A DNA stretch of 64,000 nucleotides from Motilimonas pumila (GTDB taxonomy: Bacteria > Pseudomonadota > Gammaproteobacteria > Enterobacterales > CBDFNC01), in contig NZ_QZCH01000020.1 of NCBI RefSeq assembly GCF_003596335.1, positions 18,483 through 82,482 on the forward strand, given 5' to 3'. Below are positions 8,453 through 17,684 of the stretch, piece by piece (the stretch's first letter is position 1; the number at the start of each line of letters is the position of its first letter). Under the pieces are notes generated by a model that saw nothing but the letters and a program-made list of their open reading frames with translations, had not been told where the DNA came from and made no database searches. The translations under genes and the position numbers were made by a program.

Positions 8453-8638
8453 TCGGTTATTCGCGCCAGTGCAATCTATTGGCGCAAAGGCTAAGCACGC
8501 GAGCTAAATACCACGGTGAAAACTGGGTAAGAATGCTCCAACAAAAAGGTCCGTGTAAAGGCAGCGGGCAAACCGGTATGAACTGAGGTTATCGCGACCT
8601 GAGATAGACCGCGATACTTGGTGGAGTAGGCTTAGAGG

Positions 8639-9559
8639 TTAACGGCGGCGTTTTTTCTTCTTCTTTTGGTTTTGCTTTTTCTCTGCCCGCAGCGCCATTT
8701 TAGCTTCTACCTCAACCATTTCTTCTTCAATCATTGCCGGCGTTTCCATGCTGATGCGGCCAAGGGCTGCCGAGCGCACTTCGTGCAATAAAATCTCAGA
8801 CACTTTGTGAAGGTCGGCGCGCCCACCCGCTCGCTTGGCTCCACGTTTGTTAGCGATTGCCTCAAGCAACTCAATTTCCGTGGCAGGCACTTCATCCAGT
8901 TGATAACGCTGCTTCAGTAAATCTGGATAGGCTTGAATCAAATATTCTGCGGCGTAAAATGCCACGTCTTCGTATTCCATGGCGGTGTCTTTGATGGCGC
9001 CGGTTGTCGCCAAACGATAACTTGAATTATCGTTTTCAACCTTGGGCCATAAAATTCCTGGGGTGTCATGCAGCACGATGCCATTTTTTAGATTGATGCG
9101 CTGCTGCGCCTTCGTGACCGCTGGCTCGTTACCGGTTTTCGCGATAATGCGTCCCGCCAGAATATTGATAGTGGTTGATTTCCCTACGTTCGGGATCCCC
9201 ATGATCATGGCGCGAATATTGGAAAGGCTTTGCTCTTTTTCTGGCAACGCCTGGCGGCATAAGTCCAAAATGCCTTTTACCTGCTCTGGCTCTTGGGTGG
9301 TTAACGCCACGGCCGTCACGTTATCTTGTTGATTATAATAATCAAGCCACTGCTGAGTGATCGCCGGATCGGCCAAGTCAGACTTATTGAGAATTTTAAT
9401 GTAAGGTTTATTACCGCGCACGTCGGCAATCAGAGGGTTTTCACTGCTGTAAGGGATCCTCGCATCGATTACTTCAATGATAAGATCAATATTTGGCATT
9501 GCTTCGCGCATTTCCCGCTGCGCCTTATGCATGTGCCCTGGGTACCAATGAACCGCCAT
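8639..9559 (-). CDS. rbgA: Ribosome-assembly GTPase RbgA/YlqF
   Basis: This is a circularly permuted GTPase: the G4 motif NKSD (residues 58-61) precedes G1 GIPNVGKST (121-129) and G3 DTPG (165-168). The opening HWYPGHMHKA is a signature of YlqF/RbgA. The protein acts late in large-subunit (50S) assembly. The 306-aa product ends in a very basic Lys/Arg tail (KKQNQKKKKKRRR), typical of rRNA contact. The start is supported by GGAGGTAAGCC directly before the ATG. It is a single gene between convergent pxpC and the divergent TRAP operon. Confidence 0.93.
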   Translation of the reverse strand: MAVHWYPGHMHKAQREMREAMPNIDLIIEVIDARIPYSSENPLIADVRGNKPYIKILNKSDLADPAITQQWLDYYNQQDNVTAVALTTQEPEQVKGILDLCRQALPEKEQSLSNIRAMIMGIPNVGKSTTINILAGRIIAKTGNEPAVTKAQQRINLKNGIVLHDTPGILWPKVENDNSSYRLATTGAIKDTAMEYEDVAFYAAEYLIQAYPDLLKQRYQLDEVPATEIELLEAIANKRGAKRAGGRADLHKVSEILLHEVRSAALGRISMETPAMIEEEMVEVEAKMALRAEKKQNQKKKKKRRR

Positions 9560-9940
9560 GGCTTACCTCCTTCATTAAGATTGCGCGCCAGTCTAACCAG
9601 ACTAGAAAATAAGTACAGTAAAACCCGTGATCTTTTCCCTTTGTGGCATCAAGCTATTCGTCGAATAATCACCCAAATAGTACGCAACAAATGGCATATG
9701 GCTCTGCCATTATTTACCAAAACCACAATATTTATCAGTATTAAGCCTTTCCTCGTTTTTATAAGCTAGCTCACGAAACTCGTCTTTACAGTTGCAATGA
9801 ACCTAGGAGGTATTTAGATTATTTATTTAACTTTCCTACGGTTAGCGAATCTTTCAATCTAATTCTATAATCATTGCCAGGCGGCATCATTTTCGCAACC
9901 GACAACCCTACGCAACAATATTTGAAAAGGAACCCTCAAC
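9560..9940. promoter_or_regulatory. 381-bp divergent intergenic region, rbgA / TRAP operon
   Basis: No coding frame with a plausible start fills this gap. It must hold the promoters of rbgA (left) and the TRAP operon (right). The best candidate for the latter is a perfect -10 TATAAT near 9867-9872 with only a poor -35 at 18 bases upstream, which suggests an activator-dependent promoter. AAAAGGA precedes the binding-protein ATG. Confidence 0.4.
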
Positions 9941-10918
9941 ATGTCCATTAAAAAGAAACTGTCTCTCGCCCTTGCAGCTACAGGCCTTTCTCTTGGTTTA
10001 AGCATGCCTAGCGCCAGTGCGCAAGAATTTATCAGCATTGGTACGGGTGGCGTGACAGGGGTTTACTACCCAACCGGTGGCGCGATTTGTCGCTTGGTTA
10101 ACAAGGGCAAAAAAGAGCACGGCATTCGCTGTTCAGTAGAAAGTACCGGTGGCTCTGTTTACAACTTAAATACTATTCGCGCGGGTGAATTGGACATGGG
10201 TGTCGCCCAGTCCGACACTCAATACTACTCATACAACGGTGAAAAGCAGTTTGAAAAAGCGGGAGCTTACAAAGACCTACGCTCTGTATTTTCAGTACAC
10301 GCAGAACCGTTCACTGTGGTTGCACGCAAAGACGCTAACATTAAAAACTTTGCTGACCTAAAAGGTAAGCGTGTAAACGTGGGTAACCCAGGCTCAGGCC
10401 AACGCAGCACGATGGAATTAGTAATGGCGGCATACGGCTGGACTAATAAAGACTTCTCTTTAGCTTCTGAGCTAAAGCCTGCTGAGCAATCACAAGCTTT
10501 ATGTGACAACAAAGTAGACGCCATCGTTTACGTGGTCGGTCACCCAAATGGCTCAATCAAAGAAGCGACCACGTCATGTGAAACCGTTCTGGTTAACGTA
10601 TCTGGCGCAGAGATTGACAAGCTAGTAGAAGGCAAACCTTACTACCGTCAAGTGGCGATTCCAGGTGGCATGTACCAAGGCAGCGAGCAAGACACTAAAA
10701 CTTTTGGTGTAGGTGCAACGTTTGTAAGCTCTACCAATACGTCAGAGAAAGTGGTTTACGAAGTGGTGAAAGCAGTATTTGAAAACTTCAGCCAGTTCAA
10801 ACGTCTTCACCCTGCGTTTGCAAACTTAGAAAAAGAGCAAATGGTGCAAGACTCACTTTCTGCGCCATTGCACGACGGCGCTAAAAAGTACTATAACGAA
10901 GCAGGCCTACTGAAGTAG
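9941..10918 (+). CDS. TAXI-family TRAP transporter substrate-binding protein
   Basis: The 325-aa protein has a cleavable signal peptide ([19 protein letters not shown].., cut after ASA-Q near residue 27) and then the TAXI signature [20 protein letters not shown]. Other family blocks are [11 protein letters not shown] and [16 protein letters not shown]. It would capture an organic anion (in characterised cases dicarboxylates or glutamate-like compounds) in the periplasm and deliver it to the fused permease encoded next. A strong hairpin with a T-run (10944-10970) lies between the two genes, so much more binding protein than permease is probably made. The ligand cannot be read from sequence. 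Confidence 0.92.
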   Translation: MSIKKKLSLALAATGLSLGLSMPSASAQEFISIGTGGVTGVYYPTGGAICRLVNKGKKEHGIRCSVESTGGSVYNLNTIRAGELDMGVAQSDTQYYSYNGEKQFEKAGAYKDLRSVFSVHAEPFTVVARKDANIKNFADLKGKRVNVGNPGSGQRSTMELVMAAYGWTNKDFSLASELKPAEQSQALCDNKVDAIVYVVGHPNGSIKEATTSCETVLVNVSGAEIDKLVEGKPYYRQVAIPGGMYQGSEQDTKTFGVGATFVSSTNTSEKVVYEVVKAVFENFSQFKRLHPAFANLEKEQMVQDSLSAPLHDGAKKYYNEAGLLK

Positions 10919-10943
10919 AGCTCCAGCTTTTCTATAATCATCT

Positions 10944-10970
10944 AAGGGGAGCTTATGCTCCTCTTTTTTT
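10944..10970 (+). terminator. Intra-operon terminator/attenuator after TAXI protein gene
   Basis: AGGGGAGC-TTAT-GCTCCTCT followed by seven T residues forms a stable intrinsic terminator 26 bases after the stop codon and before the permease start. Partial readthrough would give the usual excess of binding protein over permease. Confidence 0.75.
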
Positions 10971-11016
10971 CATTCGATTATTCTTATAAGACCCCTATTT
11001 CGCCATGGAGGCAGCA

Positions 11017-13605
11017 ATGGCAAAATCCTTTAAACAAGATACGGATCAAGAGCTGCAGGAAATGTTAGCGCAGTCAGACACCGGCGCGAGGCAACCTGTT
11101 GGCCCCGCTGGCAAGATCCTGATACTTGTGCCTTTTCTGTGGGCTTTGTTCCAGCTTTGGTACGCATCACCGCTACCCTTTATGCTTAACTTTGGTGTAC
11201 TTAACGACACCGAAGCCCGTTCGATTCACTTAGCATTCGCCATTTTTCTTGCGTTCACCGCCTATCCTGCGCTGCAACGGTCGCCCAAAGACAAGGTGCC
11301 GGTGCAAGATTGGCTGTTTGCCTTGGTCGGCGCGTTTTGTGCTTCCTACATTTTGATTTTTTATGAACAAATCGCCAACCGCTCAGGCGCACCGACCACG
11401 TTAGACGTGTGCGCAGGAGTGGCTGGAATTTTACTCTTGCTAGAAGCCACACGACGCGCCTTAGGTCCACCGCTAATGATAGTTGCGGCGGTCTTTCTCA
11501 CTTACGCGCTCGCTGGCCCCCATATGCCAGACATCATTGCCCATAAAGGCGCCAGCTTAAACAAGCTGATTTCACACCAGTGGCTTACTACCGAGGGGGT
11601 CTTTGGCGTTGCGCTTGGCGTTTCAACTTCGTTTGTATTCTTGTTTGTGCTTTTTGGCTCTTTGTTAGATAAAGCCGGCGCAGGTAACTACTTCATTAAG
11701 GTCGCTTTTTCTATGCTTGGCCACATGCGCGGCGGCCCGGCCAAAGCGGCAGTGGTAGCATCGGGCTTGAGTGGCTTAGTTTCTGGTTCATCCATCGCAA
11801 ACGTAGTAACCACAGGTACGTTCACCATTCCACTGATGAAGCGTGTCGGCTTTCCCGGCACAAAAGCCGGTGCGGTTGAAGTCGCAGCGTCTACCAATGG
11901 TCAGTTAACGCCACCTATCATGGGTGCGGCGGCCTTTTTAATGGTGGAATACGTTGGCATTTCGTATGTTGAAGTCATCAAACATGCGTTATTACCCGCG
12001 CTGATTTCTTATATTGCCTTGATATACATCGTTCACCTTGAAGCCCTAAAAGCGGGCATGCAAGGCTTAGAGCGTCGCCACAAACCCACCATCAGTCAAA
12101 GCATCTTTAGCTTTATGACAGTGTTTGTAGGCCTACTGGTACTGAGCGCCATCATTTATTATGGCATTGGCTGGACCAAACAAGCCTTTGGTGATGCGGC
12201 AACTTGGATGATAGCCATCGTGTCTTTATTGGCATACGTTGGCTTGGTCAAGTTTTCATCGGGTTACCCTGAGCTTGAAATCGATGATCCAAACCAAGAC
12301 GTGGTCGTGCTGCCCGAGCCCGGCCCAACGTTAAAATCCGGTTTGTATTTCCTCTTGCCAATCGTGGTGTTGGTTTGGTGTTTAACCGTAGAGCGTTTCT
12401 CTCCAGGCTTATCGGCTTTTTGGGCGACCCTGTTTATGATGTTTATCGTCATTACCCATAAGCCACTAAAAGCCGTTTTTCGCCAAAGCGAAGCGCCTGC
12501 AGCTGCTGCTCGACAGGGCTTTATCGACTTGTTTGACGGTTTGGTAACGGGCTCTCGCAATATGATAGGCATAGGCGTAGCGACCGCTGCGGCAGGTATT
12601 GTGGTGGGCACAGTGACCTTAACCGGCATTGGCCTAGTGATGACCGAGTTTGTGGAGTTTATCTCCGGCGGTAATATCTTCTTAATATTACTGTTTACCG
12701 CCATCATCAGCTTAATCTTGGGCATGGGTTTACCCACCACGGCTAACTACATTGTGGTCTCAACCTTGATGGCACCGGTGATAGTTACCTTGGGCGCTAA
12801 CGCGGGCTTGATCGTGCCTTTGATTGCGGTGCATTTATTTGTGTTTTACTTTGGCATTTTGGCAGATGATACGCCGCCCGTTGGTCTCGCAGCGTTTGCC
12901 GCAGCCGCCATTGCCAAGTCAGATCCCATCAAGACCGGTATTCAAGGTTTTACCTATGACATTCGTACCGCGATTTTGCCCTTTATGTTTATCTTTAACA
13001 CCCAACTGCTACTAATAGGCGTCGACTCGGCATGGCAACTGGCGTTAACCATCTTTAGTGCGGTGACCGCCATGTTGGTCTTTTCAGCGGCGACTCAAGG
13101 CTTTTGGTTTGTAAAGTCGAAATGGTGGGAAACCCTTGGTCTATTACTGATTGCGTTCACCTTGTTCAGACCTGGCTTTTTCTGGGATGAAATCTATCCG
13201 CCTTCGACAGAAGTGGCGGCAACAGAGATTGAACAAGTGATGGCAGAGTTACCGATTGGTGAGCCATTGCAACTGAAAGTTTCCGGCGAAACCATTGATG
13301 GCGATTTCATCACCAAAATCGTGCGTTTGCCATTTGCTGAAGACGCGCAGAGCGGTCAAGACCGACTGTTTAGCACCGGCTTAGAGCTGCGCAATGACGA
13401 TGGCAAAATGGTGGTGGATATGGTTGGCTTTGATAGTCCTGCCCAGCGTGAAGGCATTGACTTTGATTGGACCATTGAAGCCATAGAAAAACCCGCTGAA
13501 CGCCCGGCTAAACAGTGGATGTTTATACCTGCATTATTGCTGCTAGCACTGCTAGCAAAACTGCAATTTATGCGCCGCCCTACTCCTACTCCAGCTAAGG
13601 CCTAG
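11017..13605 (+). CDS. TRAP transporter fused permease (4TM/12TM, TAXI type)
   Basis: The ~862-aa protein joins the small DctQ-like membrane part (N-terminal segments to about residue 180) to the large DctM-like subunit (about 180-700, with GLVSGSSIANVVTTGTFTIP and MGLPTTANYIVVS). A hydrophilic C-terminal extension and a final helix follow, resembling the DUF3394 tail of such fusions. It imports the ligand of the TAXI protein using an ion gradient. I chose the ATG at 11017 because GGAGG (11007-11011) sits five bases upstream; the ATG at 11005 overlaps that site. The UspA gene starts two bases after its stop. Confidence 0.92.
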   Translation: MAKSFKQDTDQELQEMLAQSDTGARQPVGPAGKILILVPFLWALFQLWYASPLPFMLNFGVLNDTEARSIHLAFAIFLAFTAYPALQRSPKDKVPVQDWLFALVGAFCASYILIFYEQIANRSGAPTTLDVCAGVAGILLLLEATRRALGPPLMIVAAVFLTYALAGPHMPDIIAHKGASLNKLISHQWLTTEGVFGVALGVSTSFVFLFVLFGSLLDKAGAGNYFIKVAFSMLGHMRGGPAKAAVVASGLSGLVSGSSIANVVTTGTFTIPLMKRVGFPGTKAGAVEVAASTNGQLTPPIMGAAAFLMVEYVGISYVEVIKHALLPALISYIALIYIVHLEALKAGMQGLERRHKPTISQSIFSFMTVFVGLLVLSAIIYYGIGWTKQAFGDAATWMIAIVSLLAYVGLVKFSSGYPELEIDDPNQDVVVLPEPGPTLKSGLYFLLPIVVLVWCLTVERFSPGLSAFWATLFMMFIVITHKPLKAVFRQSEAPAAAARQGFIDLFDGLVTGSRNMIGIGVATAAAGIVVGTVTLTGIGLVMTEFVEFISGGNIFLILLFTAIISLILGMGLPTTANYIVVSTLMAPVIVTLGANAGLIVPLIAVHLFVFYFGILADDTPPVGLAAFAAAAIAKSDPIKTGIQGFTYDIRTAILPFMFIFNTQLLLIGVDSAWQLALTIFSAVTAMLVFSAATQGFWFVKSKWWETLGLLLIAFTLFRPGFFWDEIYPPSTEVAATEIEQVMAELPIGEPLQLKVSGETIDGDFITKIVRLPFAEDAQSGQDRLFSTGLELRNDDGKMVVDMVGFDSPAQREGIDFDWTIEAIEKPAERPAKQWMFIPALLLLALLAKLQFMRRPTPTPAKA

Positions 13606-13606
13606 T

Positions 13607-14044
13607 ATGTACCAAAATATTCTCGTTCCGATTGACTTAAACGACTCCAGCTTTTCGGCTGAAGCCGTCAAGCAAGCGGTCACTTTAGCAACATTAAGCA
13701 AAGCAACGCTCAACTTAGTAACGGTGATCCCTGGGGTTAATATGCCGATGGTCGCGTCTTACTTTCCGGAAAGCGTGGTGAAAGAAATTGCCAAGGACAG
13801 CCGTAAGCAACTTGAGCACTTTGCACATCAGCACATAAAAGGTGACATCGACGTGGTCATCCACGTCGAGCAAGGCAAACCGTCGAAAGAGATAGTACGC
13901 TGCGCAAAAAGTTGCCAAGCAGACTTAATTGTTATTCCAAGTCATAAACGCTCACGTTTAGATAAAGTAATGTTAGGCTCAGTGGCCGCCAGAGTGGTTG
14001 ATCGCGCGCCAATGAGCGTGATGGTGATAAAACCTAGCGAATAA
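13607..14044 (+). CDS. UspA-family protein of TRAP operon (TeaD-like)
   Basis: This is a single universal-stress-protein domain (145 aa) with the opening MYQNILVPIDL and C-terminal VMLGSVAARVVDRAPMSVMVI. The ATP-loop motif is partly kept: the LGS end is present, but the first glycine segment reads SHKRSRLDKV instead of the usual GxHGxxGL. It starts two bases after the TRAP permease stop codon, so it is cotranscribed with it. In Halomonas elongata the UspA protein TeaD is encoded beside the TRAP transporter TeaABC and limits its activity; a similar regulatory role is likely but inferred from position. Confidence 0.88.
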   Translation: MYQNILVPIDLNDSSFSAEAVKQAVTLATLSKATLNLVTVIPGVNMPMVASYFPESVVKEIAKDSRKQLEHFAHQHIKGDIDVVIHVEQGKPSKEIVRCAKSCQADLIVIPSHKRSRLDKVMLGSVAARVVDRAPMSVMVIKPSE

Positions 14045-14166
14045 TGGCGTAAGCCAGTACTTAGGCTACGAAACCGAGTACTGGCGTAATCAACGGGTAC
14101 ACTGCGGACAATAACCTTGATACTTAAAGGATAGCTAAAGACTTGCTTTAGCCCGAGAGGAACGAA

Positions 14167-14364
14167 ATGACAGACATCAGTAATACAACCAAGCAAGTGG
14201 TAAACCAAATTGCCAGTGGTGACATTGGCTACGTTGCTAAGTCGATTAAATGCGCCATCACGACACTTGATGATATCGCCAATGATGAAAGCTTGCCGCA
14301 GGCGGTAAGAAATAAGGCCGCCTTTGCCGCTGCTAATTTACACTTAAGCGATCATGAAGACTAA
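14167..14364 (+). CDS. Conserved-looking 65-aa protein of unknown function
   Basis: A short acidic, alpha-helical protein with no membrane segment or cysteine pattern beyond one Cys. It is supported as real by an AGAGGA ribosome-binding site seven bases upstream of the ATG, by its own intrinsic terminator just after the stop codon, and by ordinary codon use. It lies 122 bases after the UspA gene and may have its own promoter. I do not recognise the family. Confidence 0.6.
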   Translation: MTDISNTTKQVVNQIASGDIGYVAKSIKCAITTLDDIANDESLPQAVRNKAAFAAANLHLSDHED

Positions 14365-14370
14365 TACAAG

Positions 14371-14398
14371 ACAGGCGAGCCCATGCTCGCCTGTTTTA
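14371..14398 (+). terminator. Intrinsic terminator after the 65-aa gene
   Basis: ACAGGCGAGC-CCAT-GCTCGCCTGT has a perfect ten-pair stem followed by TTTTAAT. It separates the small gene from the convergent gene at 14429. Confidence 0.8.
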
Positions 14399-14428
14399 AT
14401 CGAATAAAGCACCATGATTAACCGGTGA

Positions 14429-15178
14429 TCAGCCACGACAGCTTTTGCTGAAATCCCCTACCGGACAAATAAATACATTCCATTTCAAATACTTTTCCGT
14501 CGCATTGGCTTCTCGCTCAAATTGTCTGAGCGCCTGCTTCGATGGAAAAATATCTTGTTTTAAACGGTCAATGGATATCGCCATGACGTCAAATGGCTCA
14601 ACTCGCCACTCTCGGGTCACCAGGTAAATCGCGTCTTTGCCGCGTATTGCTTTAAAATACGCCACTACGCCCTGCTCTGTGCCTCGTCGGCGGCCACAAT
14701 AGTACTTGCCGTAGGCGACGTTAATATCACGCTCCATGGTAGCAAATACAGGCTCATTCACTGAGCCGTCGCACACACTGTTAACAATGTCTTTGAGAGA
14801 GTGGGCAAAGCGTTTTGCGGGCATGCTTTTAGGCAACGCGGTTAACCATTGTTCATTGAGCAAATCAGAATAATTAAACTGTCCTTGCCCCTCTGGAATA
14901 TGTTCTATTTCTCTGAAGGTGCCAAGGCGCTCGTCTTTAATCTTTTGCCACTTGCCCCAGCCTGGAAAGGGGGTGACGACTAAAAACTCTTTGTTTATGT
15001 CTTTTCTATCTTTGCTTTTTTTGCGGTCTTTTTCATAAGAAGGGTCGGCAACATCCAGGTCACAAGGTTGACTCGAATAAACTACCTTATCTCCAAAATC
15101 ACATTGATAAAATGAAGCCGAAGCCGGCGCCACCATCAAAGACAACAATACTAGAAGATAAAGCCTCACAAATTTCAT
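14429..15178 (-). CDS. Exported protein with DUF4124-like N-terminus
   Basis: The 249-aa product has a signal peptide (MKFVRLYLLVLLSLMVAPASA) and then a short FYQCDFGDKVVYSSQPCD segment, which resembles the DUF4124 pattern (aromatic-x-C-x(5)-V-x-Y-S-x2-PC) found at the start of many periplasmic proteins. The remainder matches nothing I recognise. Cysteines at CDG, YYCGRRRG, FICP and KSCRG suggest disulfide bonds in the periplasm. It is monocistronic, between two genes reading the other way. Confidence 0.6.
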   Translation of the reverse strand: MKFVRLYLLVLLSLMVAPASASFYQCDFGDKVVYSSQPCDLDVADPSYEKDRKKSKDRKDINKEFLVVTPFPGWGKWQKIKDERLGTFREIEHIPEGQGQFNYSDLLNEQWLTALPKSMPAKRFAHSLKDIVNSVCDGSVNEPVFATMERDINVAYGKYYCGRRRGTEQGVVAYFKAIRGKDAIYLVTREWRVEPFDVMAISIDRLKQDIFPSKQALRQFEREANATEKYLKWNVFICPVGDFSKSCRG

Positions 15179-15463
15179 TTCGTTATTGTCGTTTCCTTTC
15201 GACTTATTGCTAGCCTTAATAGTGCCAGAGCCTCGCGTGGGACTATAGTTTTTTTACCGAGAGTGTGATTCAAACCACAACCGACTTAACACTATTGTAG
15301 CTTCGGTGTGATCCTGATTATACGGCAAAAAATAATTGATTTTAATGTGATAATTAGCTGTAGCTTTATTGATAAGCTTGCTATTATTCAAGCCGCTTTT
15401 GAATAATTAAATACCATTTCACGTCATCGATTTTCGAAAACTAACTTAGTGAGCACGTTGTAA

Positions 15464-16552
15464 ATGTCATTCAGACTCGATCCCCACACCCAAAAACTGC
15501 GCAGCAAAGGCGTGTTAGTTGACCTTGTTGTGTCCAGTTTAGTTAGTTTTGCTATAGCAATTATATTATACGTTACCGAACTAAGCACCAATTTTGCGCG
15601 TGCGGCTTGGATCTCTCACGCCTTTGGCATGAGCTGTATCGCAGTGGCAATTTATATGGATCACGCTTACCCGAAAATGCGCCAAAAGAAGAAGACCTTC
15701 ACGATTGCGGGGATCGGCATGCCACTTGGTGCCTTACTGACGTATTTCATTTTGATTTATTATGACACGGACCTGTCACCAGAGTTTGCTGAGAGAATGA
15801 AAAAAGCCCTGATCATCTCATTTTCTGTGGGCTTGGTGGTCACCTTCTTTTTCTATACCCGTGACAAAACCGTCATGATCCAAAACAAGCTAAACGAGAC
15901 CCTGTTACAAAAAACCCGGCACGAAAAAGCCTTGGTTGAGAGCCAGCTAAAAATGCTACAAAGCCAAATTGAACCGCACTTTTTGTTTAACACCTTGGCC
16001 AACATTCAGGCAATGATATTTCATAACCCTGACGTCGCCAGTAAACTGCTGTCTAACCTGACCGACTTGTTAAGACAAAGCCTGACTAAAACGCGACAAG
16101 ACTCTATCGCCATCGCAGATGAAGTCAGTTTTATTCGCTCCTACCTGTCAATTCAGCAAATTCGTTTGGGTGAGCGATTAACATTTAAGTTAGAAGTCGA
16201 CAATACCTTACCAGACGGCTGCCGCATTCCCCCACTCTTACTGCAGCCCTTAGTTGAAAATGCGATTAAACATGGCATAGGCCCACGAACCGAAGGCGGT
16301 AAAATCAGTATTCAATTTACTGAGCAAGGCGGCCAATTAGTGGTGTCAATCGCCGACGACGGCATTGGTTTTGCTTCTAGCCCAACAAAAGGCAACGGCA
16401 TTGCCCTTAACAACATTCGCAACCGGCTTAACAGTTTGTTTAACAGCGAAGGCAAGTTGTTAATTTTCGAAAATGAAGACGGTGGGGTCACTTCTCAGGT
16501 ACATATTCCCTTGATCACCTCTAACGTCAGCCTAACCAATAAAGCGGCATAG
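15464..16552 (+). CDS. LytS/YehU-type sensor histidine kinase, orphan
   Basis: The 362-aa membrane kinase has four predicted N-terminal helices (residues about 18-130) with very short loops, a coiled coil, and a His_kinase domain of the LytS/AlgZ type. The phospho-acceptor is His172 in SQIEPHFLFNTLANI, the N-box PLVENAIKHGIGP is near 262-274 and the G-boxes are ADDGIG and GNGIALNNIRNRL. Kinases of this type normally pair with an adjacent LytTR response regulator. None is present on either side here; the next gene is metR on the other strand. The signal is probably sensed within the membrane. A hairpin overlapping its stop codon ends transcription. Confidence 0.9.
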   Translation: MSFRLDPHTQKLRSKGVLVDLVVSSLVSFAIAIILYVTELSTNFARAAWISHAFGMSCIAVAIYMDHAYPKMRQKKKTFTIAGIGMPLGALLTYFILIYYDTDLSPEFAERMKKALIISFSVGLVVTFFFYTRDKTVMIQNKLNETLLQKTRHEKALVESQLKMLQSQIEPHFLFNTLANIQAMIFHNPDVASKLLSNLTDLLRQSLTKTRQDSIAIADEVSFIRSYLSIQQIRLGERLTFKLEVDNTLPDGCRIPPLLLQPLVENAIKHGIGPRTEGGKISIQFTEQGGQLVVSIADDGIGFASSPTKGNGIALNNIRNRLNSLFNSEGKLLIFENEDGGVTSQVHIPLITSNVSLTNKAA

Positions 16553-16565
16553 TTTGCCGCTTTAT
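16539..16565. terminator. Bidirectional terminator between kinase gene and metR
   Basis: ATAAAGCGGCA (16539-16549) pairs with TGCCGCTTTAT (16555-16565). The stem reaches into the kinase stop codon. The A/T-rich flanks allow it to serve both convergent genes. Confidence 0.65.
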
Positions 16566-16596
16566 CCGTCACGCGTGTTACTTGGTTAAGGTGTAA

Positions 16597-17523
16597 CTAG
16601 TCGCTCTGACGCACGGCCTTAATGCCTTTCAAATGTTCAAAGCTTGAGCTGGTTGCTGTGGTTAAAAAATCAGCCATGAAGGGCAAGTCTTTTTGCTCAG
16701 TCCGCACCGCGGCGTAAAGCGTATTCCAAATGCCTTTTTCGCCCAAGTGTTTCGCCATCACGTAATCTCGCTCTAGATACTCGGTCAAAGCCCAATTTGG
16801 CAATGCCGCAACACCGCGCCCGCTGGCCACTAGCTGTAACATCATGACCGTCATCTCAGCGTGCCTGATCTGCGCCGGTTGCACGTCTGCAGGCTCTAAG
16901 AACAAGTTAAAAATGTCCAAACGATCATTTTCAACCGGATACGTGATCAACACTTCCTCGGCCAAGTCTTGAGCTTGAATATAAGGCATTTTGGCAAACC
17001 TATGATGGCGGCTGACCGCCAACATAGGCTGATAACTGAATAAAGGAATATAGCTGATGCCGGCCATCGTCACGGGGTCGGAAGTCACCACCAAGTCCAA
17101 TGAGCCTCGCGCTAACGCAGGTAAAGGCGCAAAACTAAAGCCGCTACTTAAGTCGAGCTCCACTTCCGGCCAACTGTCACGAAACTTATCGATTGCCGGC
17201 ATTAACCATTGAAAACACGAGTGGCACTCTATGGCCATGTGCAAACGTCCTGCTTCTCCAGAGTTCAGGCGACTGATATCGCGCTCTGCGCTGGCGATGC
17301 TAGGAAAGATATCATCGGCCAAATCGAGCAGCCTTTGTCCGGCAACAGTGAACCGAACAGGCCGTGTTTTACGTACGAACAAGCTGGTGCCGAGCTTTTC
17401 TTCTAAATCTTTTAATTGATGAGACAAAGCCGATTGAGTCAAAAACAAGCGCTGGGCGGCTTCCACCAATGAACCGGTACTGCGTAAAGCCACCAAAGTG
17501 TTTAAATGTTTTATCTCAATCAT
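16597..17523 (-). CDS. metR: LysR-family methionine regulator MetR
   Basis: The 308-aa protein has the MetR opening MIEIKHLNTLVALRSTGS, a winged helix-turn-helix in residues 1-65 (AQRLFLTQSALSHQLKDLEE region) and a substrate-binding domain in which MetR uses homocysteine as coactivator. MetR activates metE, metH and related genes. A perfect MetR box (TGAA-N5-TTCA, 17554-17566) lies 31 bases upstream of its start, consistent with autoregulation and possibly with control of the divergent alaA. No methionine synthase gene is in the window. Confidence 0.92.
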   Translation of the reverse strand: MIEIKHLNTLVALRSTGSLVEAAQRLFLTQSALSHQLKDLEEKLGTSLFVRKTRPVRFTVAGQRLLDLADDIFPSIASAERDISRLNSGEAGRLHMAIECHSCFQWLMPAIDKFRDSWPEVELDLSSGFSFAPLPALARGSLDLVVTSDPVTMAGISYIPLFSYQPMLAVSRHHRFAKMPYIQAQDLAEEVLITYPVENDRLDIFNLFLEPADVQPAQIRHAEMTVMMLQLVASGRGVAALPNWALTEYLERDYVMAKHLGEKGIWNTLYAAVRTEQKDLPFMADFLTTATSSSFEHLKGIKAVRQSD

Positions 17524-17553
17524 TAAGAAAACCCAATAAATGTTAAATTTAAG

Positions 17554-17566
17554 TGAACGAAATTCA
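17554..17566. promoter_or_regulatory. MetR box in the metR-alaA intergenic region
   Basis: TGAACGAAATTCA is an exact match to the MetR consensus TGAA-N5-TTCA. It lies 31 bases from the metR start and about 120 from the alaA start, in the only intergenic space where both promoters can lie. Confidence 0.75.
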
Positions 17567-17684
17567 TGATAATGCGATAACCTGAATTAAACCAGCTTTT
17601 TATTACCGTAAAAGCGTTTCTTATCTGTTTAATATCAGGTAGTTTGATTGTATTGAATCACCTTCAGCCGAGTAGACACTGAGC

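Noticed and set aside
8453..8638. Non-coding RNA between pxpC and rbgA
   Set aside because: Only a weak ATCGCG/CGCGAT dyad is visible with no promoter or T-run; it is probably just the shared 3' gap of two convergent genes.
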